This document shows, piece by piece, positions 7,747 through 15,569 of a stretch of 21,322 bases of DNA (position 1 is the stretch's first letter; each line of letters opens with the position of its first letter). The position numbers were made by a program, and so were the translations under genes. The stretch is from Deltaproteobacteria bacterium. Lineage in GTDB: Bacteria > Myxococcota > UBA796 > SXON01. A model generated the notes under the pieces. The model had not been told where the DNA came from, ran no database searches, and saw nothing but the letters and a program-made list of their open reading frames with translations. The DNA lies in the NCBI GenBank assembly GCA_947483545.1, contig CANKNP010000038.1, positions 1-21,322 on the forward strand. Reading direction: 5' to 3'.

Positions 7747-8672
7747 TCATCGAGGAGAACCCGCTCAAGGACGCGTATCGCAAGGTCGTGTGGGGGCCGT
7801 ACCGCGAGCTGCTGGAGCGGTCGCCGCCGGGCTGGGAGTACAGAGCGAACCGGCGGCTGGGGCTGATCATCGGCGCTTTGGCGGGCAAGAAGATGGGGCA
7901 GGTGCGGGCCAACCTGGAGCGCGCGCTGGGCCCGAACATCGACAGCGCGGCCATCGCCCGGGAGACCATGGGTACCCATTTTCTGAACCAGTACGCGAGC
8001 TTCGCCTTCGGCCGGATCTCCGTGGACAACTGGGATCAGTACCTGCGTTTTGACGGCATCGAGCACGTGGAGGAGAACGCGCGGCAGGGCCGGGGCATGG
8101 TGTTGCTGCATCCCCATATGGGACCTGCACAGTTGCCGCTCTGTGTGCTTGGGGTGCGGGGCTACCGGGTCCACCAGATCGGCGGGGGCGAACCCGCGGT
8201 CGAGAAGAGCGCCACGGGGCGGTGGGCCACGCAGCTCCGGCACGACCTGGAAGCGCGGATGCCGGTTCAGCTTCACCAAGGCGGCAGCTACCTGCGGTCG
8301 TTGCTCCGCGCGTTGAAAGAGGGCGACATCGTGCTCACCGCCGCCGACGGGACAGGCGGCGGCAAGGAGATCGGACGCCGTTACCCCCGCCAGGTGCTTG
8401 GGCACACGATCGGCGTGCCGGTGGGCGGCTTTTACCTGGCGGCTCGGAGTGGTGCTTCGCTGCACCCGCTGCACACGATCCTGGACGTGCAGAACCCCGG
8501 GCGTTGGGTGTCCGTGATTGGGCCCGAGGTCCGGCTCCCCGAGGGCACGCTCGACGCCCAGCTTGAGTTCGGCGCCGACTGGACCGCGACGTTCCTGACC
8601 GACCTGCTCGCCCGCCACCCCGGCGAGTGGCACTTCTGGGACGGGTTCCAACCCGGGGGGTTGATCCTTTGA
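7743..8672 (+). CDS. LpxL/HtrB-like lysophospholipid acyltransferase family protein
   Basis: A 309-residue protein with the length and layout of the LpxL/HtrB (LPLAT) family, which transfers acyl chains to lipid A precursors or other membrane lipids on the inner membrane. It shows LERALGP near residue 58, the active-site block LLHPHMGPAQLPL (121-133), and ALKEGDIVLTAADGTGGG followed by GRRYPRQVLGHTIGVPVGGFYLAARSGA. In LpxL the catalytic motif is H-x4-D/E (HFGNWE); here the aligned residues are H125-MGPA-Q130, so the acidic partner appears to be Gln. H123 could instead be the catalytic His. The start ATG overlaps the preceding stop (ATGA). The acyl acceptor cannot be told from the sequence. 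Confidence 0.86.
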   Translation: MIIEENPLKDAYRKVVWGPYRELLERSPPGWEYRANRRLGLIIGALAGKKMGQVRANLERALGPNIDSAAIARETMGTHFLNQYASFAFGRISVDNWDQYLRFDGIEHVEENARQGRGMVLLHPHMGPAQLPLCVLGVRGYRVHQIGGGEPAVEKSATGRWATQLRHDLEARMPVQLHQGGSYLRSLLRALKEGDIVLTAADGTGGGKEIGRRYPRQVLGHTIGVPVGGFYLAARSGASLHPLHTILDVQNPGRWVSVIGPEVRLPEGTLDAQLEFGADWTATFLTDLLARHPGEWHFWDGFQPGGLIL

Positions 8673-10348
8673 AGTTGCTGGTGCGGCTCGCATCCCTCGG
8701 CGCGCTCCTGCTCGGCGCCGGCGTGCTCGCCGGCAGCCTCGTCAACCCGTTCTTCTTTGACCTGCCGATCGTCGCCCTCCTCCTGCTCCTCGGCCCCGCC
8801 CTCTCCCGAGATCGCGGCACGCTCGGCGCCCACGGCCTGGCCGCCGTGCTCCTCGCCCTCTCGTTCGCCCGCATCCCCCGCGGCCCCGCCCCGACCAAGC
8901 TGTTCGTCTACGGCGTGGACGGCGCCACCTTCGAGGTCCTGGACGCCCACCCCGCGAAGCTGCCCAACTTCGCGGCGTTGAAGGTCACAGGTTCACGCGC
9001 GGTGCTTCGCTCCCAGGAGCCGATGTTCTCGCCCCTGCTCTGGACGACCATCGCCTCGGGGCGCACCCCCGACGAGCACGGCATCCGCGGCTTTCACGTC
9101 CACTCGACCGACTGCAAGGTCGCCCGGTTCTGGGACGTCGCCGAGGAGAAGGGCCAGTCCGTCGGGCTCTACAAGTGGCTCGTGGACTACCCGCCGCGGA
9201 GCTTCTCGACGGGCGGGTTCTGGGTCCCAAGCTGGCTCGCGCCCGATGTGCAGACCTCCCCTGCAGAGCTGTCCGTCGTCAAGGAGCTGGAGCTCTCGAA
9301 GCGGCTCCGTCGCAAGCAGATTGCGGCCAAGAAGAGCACCCCGGCGCTGGCCTGGGGCCTCGTCAAGGTCGGCGTCCGAATGTCCACCCTCGGTCGGGCT
9401 GTGGTCTGGTCGTTGGAGGAACGTTTTCTGCACCCGAAGACCGAGCGCGTGAACGTCGCGATGCAGCGCCTGCGCGGGTTCATTGACCGCGACGTGTTCA
9501 TCGCCAACGTGTACAGCGCAAAGCCCGACCTTGCGACGTTCACCTACTTTGCGACAGACGGCCTCGCCCACCTGTACTGGGATGCCTACCAGCGGGATCC
9601 CAGCGGATCGGCAGTGCTCGCCGCCTACGACCAGGCGGACCGTATCCTCGGGGACATCCAACGCATCATGGGGCCGGACGCCCGCCTGATTGTCGTGAGC
9701 GATCACGGCTTCAAGGCCATGGACGGCACCGGCCTCGCCGGGCAGTTCGCCCCGTTGACCGAAGCCCTGCGCGAGCGTCTGGCCGGCCTGCTGCCCGCCG
9801 CGGGCCCCTACGACGTCACGAAGGTCGGCCACAAGCTGACTGTCAGCTTTGCGGACCCCTCGATGCGGGACGGCGTGCGCTTTGCCATCGGCTCGCTGCT
9901 CGACAAGAAGGGCGACGCCTTCTACAAGATCGAAGACATCGAGGGCACGTCGGGCTCGTTGGGGCTGACCCTCGCCGATGAGCAGATCACGGCCGAGCGC
10001 CTGTCCGCCGACACGGTCGGGGGAGAGCCCATCATGCGCTACGTCACGCTCACGGATGCGTTCACCGGCACGCACAAATTCGACGGGATTTTCTACGCAT
10101 ACGGGCCTGGCGTGGAGCCGGGGGCAGAGCTCCCCGAAATGCCGCTCCTGGACGCTGCGCCTACGATCCTCGCGGCGGCCCGGCTCCCGGCGGCGAAGAA
10201 CATGCCAGGACATGGGCACATTTTCCCGGAGCTGCCGAGGGTGGACTCCTGGGATCGCCTCGTGCTCAACCTGCGTTGGGTCGATGTCGGACAGGGCGGC
10301 GAGGGCGTGAACGAAGACGCGCTCAAGGCGCTCGGGTACACTCAATGA
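8669..10348 (+). CDS. Membrane-anchored type I phosphodiesterase / alkaline-phosphatase-fold protein
   Basis: A 559-residue member of the alkaline phosphatase superfamily (type I phosphodiesterase/nucleotide pyrophosphatase branch). Residues 4-66 contain two hydrophobic segments for membrane anchoring. Metal and active-site residues can be traced: FVYGVDGATFEVLD (D84), SPLLWTTIASGRTPDEHGI (candidate nucleophile T126, one of two adjacent Thr), ATDGLAH (D297, H301), VVSDHGF (D345, H346) and THKFDGIF (H469). I chose a TTG start at 8669 because it overlaps the previous stop codon as TTGA, in the same style as the ATGA junctions elsewhere in this operon, and begins the hydrophobic segment. An in-frame ATG at 8627 would add 14 residues inside the upstream gene. 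The substrate is unknown; the context suggests a phosphodiester headgroup on an envelope lipid or glycan. Confidence 0.88.
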   Translation: MKLLVRLASLGALLLGAGVLAGSLVNPFFFDLPIVALLLLLGPALSRDRGTLGAHGLAAVLLALSFARIPRGPAPTKLFVYGVDGATFEVLDAHPAKLPNFAALKVTGSRAVLRSQEPMFSPLLWTTIASGRTPDEHGIRGFHVHSTDCKVARFWDVAEEKGQSVGLYKWLVDYPPRSFSTGGFWVPSWLAPDVQTSPAELSVVKELELSKRLRRKQIAAKKSTPALAWGLVKVGVRMSTLGRAVVWSLEERFLHPKTERVNVAMQRLRGFIDRDVFIANVYSAKPDLATFTYFATDGLAHLYWDAYQRDPSGSAVLAAYDQADRILGDIQRIMGPDARLIVVSDHGFKAMDGTGLAGQFAPLTEALRERLAGLLPAAGPYDVTKVGHKLTVSFADPSMRDGVRFAIGSLLDKKGDAFYKIEDIEGTSGSLGLTLADEQITAERLSADTVGGEPIMRYVTLTDAFTGTHKFDGIFYAYGPGVEPGAELPEMPLLDAAPTILAAARLPAAKNMPGHGHIFPELPRVDSWDRLVLNLRWVDVGQGGEGVNEDALKALGYTQ

Positions 10349-11388
10349 GGCTGCTCATGGTGGCGCGCCGTTGGCCGCCCGATGTGCGTAGCGGAACGGA
10401 GACGGTTTTCGAAAACCTGTGGCGCGAGGCCGTCGCAGCAGGTCACGACGTCCGATTGGTCGTCGGATTTCGAAATTCGTCCGATGGGTTTCCTGTCGAT
10501 TGCCGGGCCGTCGATCTCCGGGGCAAGGGGCCGCTCTCCTACGTGATGATGGAGCGCGCCGCGGTATCGGAGGCGCGCAGCTTTCGACCCGACGCGGTGT
10601 TGTCCAACTCGATTGAAATTCGAGTCCCGGGGGTCCGAAACGTCGTGATCGTCCACGATCTGAATTTTGGTTCGTCTGGGCCCAGGACCGCAGCGCACCG
10701 AGCCCGGGAAATGCTCTACAAAGCGCAAGGGCGGACGGGTGCCGTGATTGTCACGGTCAGCAATACCACCGCGGCGCAGCTCAAGACGTTGGGGCTCTCG
10801 TCTACGGTGATCCACAACGGCGTGGATATCCATAGGTTCAAGCCTCATAGTCGTCCAGCGGATGGCAAGGTCCGGTTCGTTTACCCGTCGCGCATTCTGC
10901 CTGGCAAGGGCCAACACGTCGCGCTCGACGCCTTCGCCCGCCTGCGACCCGACCAACGCAAGGACTGGGAGTTGTGCCTCGTCGGCGCCGCCGCCGATCG
11001 CATGTATGCGGATCAGCTCCAGGTTCAAGCGTACAAGTTGCCAGTCACCATCGCCCTGGACGTGCCCGATATCGTGCCCTACTACCAGGACGCCGACGTC
11101 GTGCTGTTCCCGACCCGCATGACGGAGGGTTTCGGCTTCACCGCCGTCGAAGGAATGGCGTGCGGAAAGCCCGTGATCTGGAGCGAGCAGCCCGCGATCC
11201 GCGAGGCCACCGGCGGGATCGGCGTGCCCGTACCCATGGACGATGCCGACGCGTTGAAGCGAGCAATGTTGCGGCTGGGCAACGACCCGAGGGAGTGCTT
11301 CGAGCTGGGGTTGGAGGGGCGGGGTTACGTGGAGCGATATGCCTGGGCGGAGGTTTGGAAGCGGTATGGGGGGGTTTTGGGGGGGTGA
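10345..11388 (+). CDS. GT4-family (GT-B fold) glycosyltransferase
   Basis: A 347-residue retaining glycosyltransferase of the GT4 type, predicted to add a sugar from a nucleotide-activated donor to a lipid or glycan acceptor at the cytoplasmic membrane face. The N-terminal half starts MRLLMVARRWPPDVRSGTE (acceptor domain). The linker shows TVIHNGVDIHRFKP. The donor-binding half shows PSRILPGKGQHVALDAFARL and the EGFGFTAVEGMACGKPVI block carrying the E-x7-E signature. The start ATG overlaps the upstream stop (ATGA). It is the last gene of the four-gene operon. The final codons are unusually G-rich (runs of G at 11369-11386), and no strong terminator follows directly. Confidence 0.92.
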   Translation: MRLLMVARRWPPDVRSGTETVFENLWREAVAAGHDVRLVVGFRNSSDGFPVDCRAVDLRGKGPLSYVMMERAAVSEARSFRPDAVLSNSIEIRVPGVRNVVIVHDLNFGSSGPRTAAHRAREMLYKAQGRTGAVIVTVSNTTAAQLKTLGLSSTVIHNGVDIHRFKPHSRPADGKVRFVYPSRILPGKGQHVALDAFARLRPDQRKDWELCLVGAAADRMYADQLQVQAYKLPVTIALDVPDIVPYYQDADVVLFPTRMTEGFGFTAVEGMACGKPVIWSEQPAIREATGGIGVPVPMDDADALKRAMLRLGNDPRECFELGLEGRGYVERYAWAEVWKRYGGVLGG

Positions 11389-11437
11389 GTGCGGCGGTCC
11401 CCCCGCGGGCCAACCCACGCGTTCGTTCGCCACCTTG

Positions 11438-11656
11438 TCACTGGTTGGATGGGGACGCCGCAAGATCCAGTTCGGTGGCAATCACTCCCAGCTGCCTATC
11501 CGTCCCGGCGATGACCGCATCGACATCGTTGTTCGCGTCCGTTGTGTTCCGAGTGAGAGTAGGCAAACGATCCTCCAGGTAGTTGCGACAACATTTGTCG
11601 ATTGAGTCCACGGGGTAATCCACCTGCAGTGGATGGCAAGCCGGCCCTCCAAACAA
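11438..11656 (-). CDS. Possible small ORF, in frame with and downstream of the beta-rich protein gene
   Basis: After the TAG stop of the upstream gene (11714-11716), the same reading frame stays open to a TGA at 11438. Its sequence (for example DKCCRNYLEDRLPTL, DVDAVIAGTDRQLGV) has protein-like composition, unlike the Arg/Pro-rich shadow ORFs elsewhere. The only start found is a TTG at 11656 without a clear Shine-Dalgarno sequence. It could be a small protein, a relic of a longer ancestor of the upstream gene, or chance. A strong hairpin lies between the two parts. I do not recognise the sequence. Confidence 0.28.
   Translation of the reverse strand: MFGGPACHPLQVDYPVDSIDKCCRNYLEDRLPTLTRNTTDANNDVDAVIAGTDRQLGVIATELDLAASPSNQ
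11586..11634. repeat. Two small inverted repeats in the 325-bp gap after the glycosyltransferase operon
   Basis: CGACAA-cat-TTGTCG at 11586-11600 and ATCCAC-ctgca-GTGGAT at 11618-11634 are perfect short inverted repeats. Neither has an adjoining T-tract. They may be part of the transcription end between the converging operons. The rest of the gap (11389-11713) holds only the weak small ORF and the hairpin described separately. Confidence 0.4.
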
Positions 11657-11678
11657 TGCAGGAGCGGTCGTGATGACG

Positions 11679-11707
11679 GCGGAGTGTTTCCCGCGGAAAC
11701 ACTCCGC
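11679..11707 (-). terminator. Strong hairpin downstream of the sigma/CHAT operon
   Basis: Thirteen-base arms (11679-11691 and 11695-11707) pair perfectly around a CGC loop, seven bases past the stop codon of the last gene of the minus-strand operon. The position and strength fit a transcription terminator or mRNA 3' stabiliser. There is no U-tract, so intrinsic termination is uncertain. The stem contains GTTTCC/GGAAAC, which also forms the palindrome upstream of the sigma factor. Confidence 0.55.
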
Positions 11708-11713
11708 GGGAAG

Positions 11714-12484
11714 CTACTGCCCTGGTGCGCCGAGCTTGAGCTTGTTGCTCGCCTTGCTCTGCTTGACCTTCACCTGATCACTCGGAAAGCCCGCTGGGTA
11801 CCCGGCGACCTGCGTCTTGTCCGTGAACCGGAACGCGCTGCGCGTCTCGGCGAAGGTCGTCCCTGAGCTCGAACGCTGCCGGAGCTCCAATTCAAAGTCT
11901 CCGCTGATGTCGGAGAGGCCAAAGCTCGCGGTATGGGTCTGCACGCCGGTCTCGGAAATGGTGAACGTCGTGGACGATTCGTCCGCAAGCGGGAGTTGCC
12001 GGCTCCACGCCACGATGTTCTGGCTCGCGCTGTCGGTGGCGATGATCTTGGCGCCGAGCTTCAGATCGTTGTTGCTGTCCCAGCCGAACGCGAGATCCAG
12101 GGTTGGAATCGGCATGATGTTGGTGCTGCCGTCGAAGTCGAACGTGCTCGTCCCCGACGGAACGTCCAGAAAGCCTGCCGCGCGGCAGATGATCTTGTTG
12201 TCCCACGGCCAGGAGACCGGGGAGGTGACCTCAACCCGCACCTCAATGTGATCACCCGTCGTCACGTTCACTGAGTTGCAGGTGATCGCGCCGGTCGAGC
12301 TGTTGATCGTGAGCGACACGGCACTCGTGCCGTTCTTGAACACGGCGCCAGCCACCTGGGCGCTCGGGAAGTCCCCAATGTTGTTCACCTGGCTGGACGA
12401 CGCGAGCGTCAGGACGCCCCCGGTGATCTCCACGTGCAGGTCGACTTTGGGCCCGAGGCGGAACCATTCGATTTGGATCGTCAC
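11714..12484 (-). CDS. Beta-rich protein of unknown function, third gene of the ECF sigma/CHAT operon
   Basis: A 256-residue protein without recognised family, signal peptide or membrane segment. It is rich in Ser, Thr, Val and Gly with alternating hydrophobic residues (AVSLTINSSTGAITCNSVNVTTGDHIEVRVEV, TSTFDFDGSTNIMPIPTLDLAFGW), which suggests one or two beta-sandwich domains. The C-terminus is lysine-rich (DQVKVKQSKASNKLKLG). I chose the GTG start at 12484 because GGAAG sits five bases upstream; no ATG exists in frame back to the stop at 12539. It lies 54 bases after the CHAT gene and ends just before a hairpin, so it is probably the last gene of that operon. It could be a substrate, sensor or effector of the CHAT protease; that is inference from position only. 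Confidence 0.78.
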   Translation of the reverse strand: MTIQIEWFRLGPKVDLHVEITGGVLTLASSSQVNNIGDFPSAQVAGAVFKNGTSAVSLTINSSTGAITCNSVNVTTGDHIEVRVEVTSPVSWPWDNKIICRAAGFLDVPSGTSTFDFDGSTNIMPIPTLDLAFGWDSNNDLKLGAKIIATDSASQNIVAWSRQLPLADESSTTFTISETGVQTHTASFGLSDISGDFELELRQRSSSGTTFAETRSAFRFTDKTQVAGYPAGFPSDQVKVKQSKASNKLKLGAPGQ

Positions 12485-12538
12485 AACTACTTCCGGGGCT
12501 GGGGTTGAACCTTCGATCTGGTAACCCCTCTCGTCGCG

Positions 12539-14836
12539 TCACGCCCGATAGATCGCCAAAGAAGCCCAGACCCGTGCTGCGTAGCCCGCCCTTTTCATTT
12601 TCCCTGCCAAACTCGCGACGGTGAAGCCCAGGTCGTGGAACGGCCAACGGTTCAGGAGCGGTTGGAACACCGCATGCGCCTCGTCGTCGGTCAACGGCCA
12701 GCGCGTCGCGACGACGGCGGAGGCCCCCGCGCGCAAGAACGCATCGGACAGTGAACGCTCAACACCCGTGGGGCTCACCTGGTCGCCCGACGCACACCCG
12801 GCCAGAAGCACGACGGGTCGCCCCTCCAGCCGGAGCTCGGTGATCGCTGCAGCGCTCATGGGGCCATCCCCGAGGACCAACTCGGGCATTCCCCCCTGAC
12901 GCTGCACGTGGACGCCGAGGTGCAGGAGGCCGACCTCTCCCAACGCCGCGAGCGCCGCGGAGGTGACGTCTCGGCCTCGGAGGGTCCAGTGCATGCCCGC
13001 GCACTCCGCTCGGGCGAGGGGGAGGTCATCCAGGGGATCGGCGAGGCTCACCGCCCGGGTGCCGGTGGGCAGGATCGTGGTCGAAGCGCCCCGGCCGAGG
13101 ACTTCGACAACGCAAGGAATGTGGTCACCGACAGCGAGCAAGACCGGCCACGGCACGCCCGCGAGCACGCCATCCGAGGCCACGAGCAGGGTCTCGGTGA
13201 GCCTGTGCTGCGGCAGAAGTATCTGAGTCAACGCTTGTGCCTCGGGCTCGAACTCCCTGTCCATGATGATGGCGTCGCGCAGGCTCGCGATTCGTCCGAT
13301 CAGGGACGCGCGGGTCTCGGCGATGGGCCGGCACTGCCCGCCAGGGCCGGAAGCGTCGACGTGACCATCCGCTCCCGCGAGGGCAAACACGGGTCGACGG
13401 TCTGCGCTGGGATGGAGGAACCGTGTTTTCAGCAGTACCCCCGCCTCTGCCGGCGCATCGATGGCGCACGCGCTCGTCAAGTACGCCAACGGAATGACCT
13501 GCCAGAGGTCGAGCTGACCCGCGCCGATGACGGCCTCAACTTCCGCGCCCAGGCCCGTTCGCCACACCCCGGTCTCCGCGTGCTCGATACAGGCCGTGGC
13601 GGCGAACTGCCAGAGGCGGACCTCCAGGGTCCCCCCGCCGGGCGCGTCCCCCATGCGGCGGCGAGCGGTGTCCGGTGCGCCGAGGTTCGAGAGCGCGATC
13701 ACCGCGCAACACGTTCGAATCCGGGCGGCGCCCGGCTCGGGATCGACGCCATCCTCCTCATCAAATCGGAGAAAGTCACGCCAGGCCTGGCGCATGAAGG
13801 CGATGCGGCGACGGACGGGCGGCAACCACGCCGACCCTGGCCGTACCTCAAGCGCCAAGGCGACCCAGCCCTCGGCCTCCTCGACCTCGTCGGCGAGCAA
13901 CGCACGCCAGGCGAAGGCGAGGCACGCCTGCCCAGCGCGTTGCGGATCCAACGTGCACGTCGCCACCGTGTCGCGCAGCACCTCGGCGGAATCATGGAGA
14001 AACCCCAGGCTGAACAGTGCCTGTCCGAGGCCAATCCCACCCCTGGCCAGCGCCATGCCATCGCCCTCGGCACGGCCGAGGTCCCGAGCGCGCGTGAAGC
14101 CCCGAATTGCCTTCGGCAGGTCCGGCTCCCGGGCAGCCGCAGCTGCCTCTTCGAGGGCCAGCCTGATGTGCGCCGGTGGTTCGGGAAACGGGTCGGGTAC
14201 CAGGCGCAGGGGGATCCGCGGATCGTCGGCGCGGATCGTCAGCTCCGCCAGATGGACCCGGAGACCGCCTTCCAGCGCTGGCCGATCCGAGCGGCTCCGC
14301 CAGTCAGAAAGCCAGAATCGCCACATCTCCGTTTCGGCCTCTTCGGCGAACCCGAACGCCACCAGGTGAGCACTGTCACCCCGCGGCAACACCAGGTCCA
14401 CACACACTCCCGGAGCGTCCTGGTACTGTTCCGCGAGGAACTCCGTCCGATCTTTGGCGACGTTGAAGACGAGAATATGCACGGCATCGGGATCCCAGGC
14501 CCGGGCGCCGCCCGCGGTCCGGACGATCTCCAGCCCGCCCGAGCGACCTGGCCGGTACGTCTTCGGAGGAAACGCCTTCATGTCGTCAGCAAAATCCTCC
14601 GGCGCCACCGCCGGGAGGCGGGGGCGAGCCAGCAGCTCAGCGACCGTGGGGGCAGGAGGGATCGGGCGGCGATCCTCGTCGGCGTCGCGGAGCATCGGCA
14701 GCGTGAACAGGTAGACGTTGCACTCCCAACAATCGACGACGTGCTCCCGTGCCCACGCGGGCCAAGCGTGCCTGCTCGCGGTATCCGTGGGACCCGCAAG
14801 CAGGCCCGACTTCAGAATGCGGTGATGGGGGTTCAT
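12539..14836 (-). CDS. CHAT-domain (caspase-like) protease with N-terminal zinc-finger-like motif and TPR-like region
   Basis: A 765-residue protein. The C-terminal part (about 510-765) is a CHAT domain: candidate catalytic His is H643 in LLHLGVHV and candidate catalytic Cys is C681 in VVLLAGCASGDQ, followed by GVERSLSDAFLRAGASAVVATRWPL, typical of the family. Residues about 222-350 are Ala/Leu-rich helical repeats that look TPR-like (IRGFTRARDLGRAEG, ALARGGIGLGQALFSLG). Near the N-terminus, residues 32-39 read H-VVD-C-WE-C, matching the H-x3-C-x2-C zinc motif of ECF anti-sigma (ZAS) domains. The start ATG overlaps the sigma factor stop (ATGA), so the two are translationally coupled. CHAT proteases are peptidases used in bacterial signalling and defence. 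The inferred role is an anti-sigma factor carrying its own protease. Confidence 0.88.
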   Translation of the reverse strand: MNPHHRILKSGLLAGPTDTASRHAWPAWAREHVVDCWECNVYLFTLPMLRDADEDRRPIPPAPTVAELLARPRLPAVAPEDFADDMKAFPPKTYRPGRSGGLEIVRTAGGARAWDPDAVHILVFNVAKDRTEFLAEQYQDAPGVCVDLVLPRGDSAHLVAFGFAEEAETEMWRFWLSDWRSRSDRPALEGGLRVHLAELTIRADDPRIPLRLVPDPFPEPPAHIRLALEEAAAAAREPDLPKAIRGFTRARDLGRAEGDGMALARGGIGLGQALFSLGFLHDSAEVLRDTVATCTLDPQRAGQACLAFAWRALLADEVEEAEGWVALALEVRPGSAWLPPVRRRIAFMRQAWRDFLRFDEEDGVDPEPGAARIRTCCAVIALSNLGAPDTARRRMGDAPGGGTLEVRLWQFAATACIEHAETGVWRTGLGAEVEAVIGAGQLDLWQVIPLAYLTSACAIDAPAEAGVLLKTRFLHPSADRRPVFALAGADGHVDASGPGGQCRPIAETRASLIGRIASLRDAIIMDREFEPEAQALTQILLPQHRLTETLLVASDGVLAGVPWPVLLAVGDHIPCVVEVLGRGASTTILPTGTRAVSLADPLDDLPLARAECAGMHWTLRGRDVTSAALAALGEVGLLHLGVHVQRQGGMPELVLGDGPMSAAAITELRLEGRPVVLLAGCASGDQVSPTGVERSLSDAFLRAGASAVVATRWPLTDDEAHAVFQPLLNRWPFHDLGFTVASLAGKMKRAGYAARVWASLAIYRA

Positions 14837-15513
14837 GGGGGTCCGTGGGCTTGGAGCGCGAGCCGGAGTTTAGCACGGACGCGCCCCCATCTGACGACAA
14901 CCGCGTGGTTGGTGAGCGTGACCCCCAACTCATTCGCCAGAGTGTCGACAATCTCCGTGTCACCGTGCCCGAGCACCTGGCCTCGGAAGATGATCTGTTC
15001 GATCAGGGTGCAGCCCTCGACGACCCGAAGCACGAGCGCGATCACCCGTTGGGCGTCCAGGTCCGCCTCAGGATCCGCGTGGGTGACGGCCTCCGCCGTG
15101 CTGTCTGAGTCGATGAATGCCACGGCTCGGGCCTGGGCGCCGCGCCACGTTCGCGTTTGGTACCACGCGAGCGTGAAAAGCCAGCCGCGGAAGTTGTCTC
15201 CGCGGAAGTCGGGCCATCCGCGAATCGCGACGGCGAAGACATCCTGGACAAAGTCGTCGAACTCCTGCGCAGGAACGCCTGCTTGCTTGGCCATCCCCAG
15301 GAGCGGCCTCCGGTACAGCCGCCAGGCGAGTTCGACCACACGATTGAGGTCGCGCGTGCGCACGGCGAGCGCGAGTTGAAGGTTGAGCGGATCGGGCGGG
15401 AGGAGCATCACAAGATCGTGTTCTCCGTGAGCAGACCACAACACGGGCCGGCCAGCAAGAGGCCGCGGGCTCCGAGCGACCGGGCACACCACTCCCGTGG
15501 CCTTCGTGATCAC
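14833..15513 (-). CDS. ECF-type RNA polymerase sigma-70 factor
   Basis: Predicted extracytoplasmic-function sigma factor of up to 226 residues. Region 2 is visible as RRPLLGMAKQAGVPAQEFDDFVQDVFAVAIRGWPDFRGDNFRGWLFTLAWYQTRTWRG, with the usual D-x-x-Q-x-V-F and W-L-F/A pattern. A region 4 helix-turn-helix follows near VLGHGDTEIVDTLANELGVTLTNHAVVVRWGRVRAKL. The coordinates use a GTG at 15513. The ATG at 15408 (MLLPPDPLNLQL) gives 191 residues, nearer the usual ECF length, and is equally plausible; a GGAG lies 14 bases before it. It is the first gene of a three-gene operon, and its stop overlaps the CHAT protein start. The inverted repeats just upstream suggest control at the promoter. Confidence 0.88.
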   Translation of the reverse strand: MITKATGVVCPVARSPRPLAGRPVLWSAHGEHDLVMLLPPDPLNLQLALAVRTRDLNRVVELAWRLYRRPLLGMAKQAGVPAQEFDDFVQDVFAVAIRGWPDFRGDNFRGWLFTLAWYQTRTWRGAQARAVAFIDSDSTAEAVTHADPEADLDAQRVIALVLRVVEGCTLIEQIIFRGQVLGHGDTEIVDTLANELGVTLTNHAVVVRWGRVRAKLRLALQAHGPP

Positions 15514-15524
15514 GCATCGATCTC

Positions 15525-15551
15525 TGTTGTCGGCGTTTTAGGCTGACAACA
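15525..15551. promoter_or_regulatory. Inverted repeat TGTTGTC/GACAACA upstream of the sigma factor
   Basis: Perfect seven-base arms at 15525-15531 and 15545-15551 flank a 13-base loop. It sits just upstream of the sigma factor GTG start and abuts a second palindrome. It could be an operator or an mRNA 5' stem-loop. Confidence 0.45.
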
Positions 15552-15569
15552 AGTTTCCACGTGGAAACT
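15552..15569. promoter_or_regulatory. Perfect 18-bp palindrome AGTTTCCACGTGGAAACT
   Basis: A perfect palindrome in the divergent region between the sigma factor and the plus-strand gene at 15742. The length and symmetry fit a binding site for a dimeric regulator. Half-site GTTTCC/GGAAAC recurs in the hairpin at the other end of the operon. Confidence 0.55.

Noticed and set aside
7275..8693. Minus-strand ORF of 472 codons
   Set aside because: Shadow of the sulfatase-fold and acyltransferase genes.
12908..15379. Plus-strand ORF of 823 codons
   Set aside because: Antisense to the CHAT and sigma genes, which carry recognisable motifs; the translation has no domain features.
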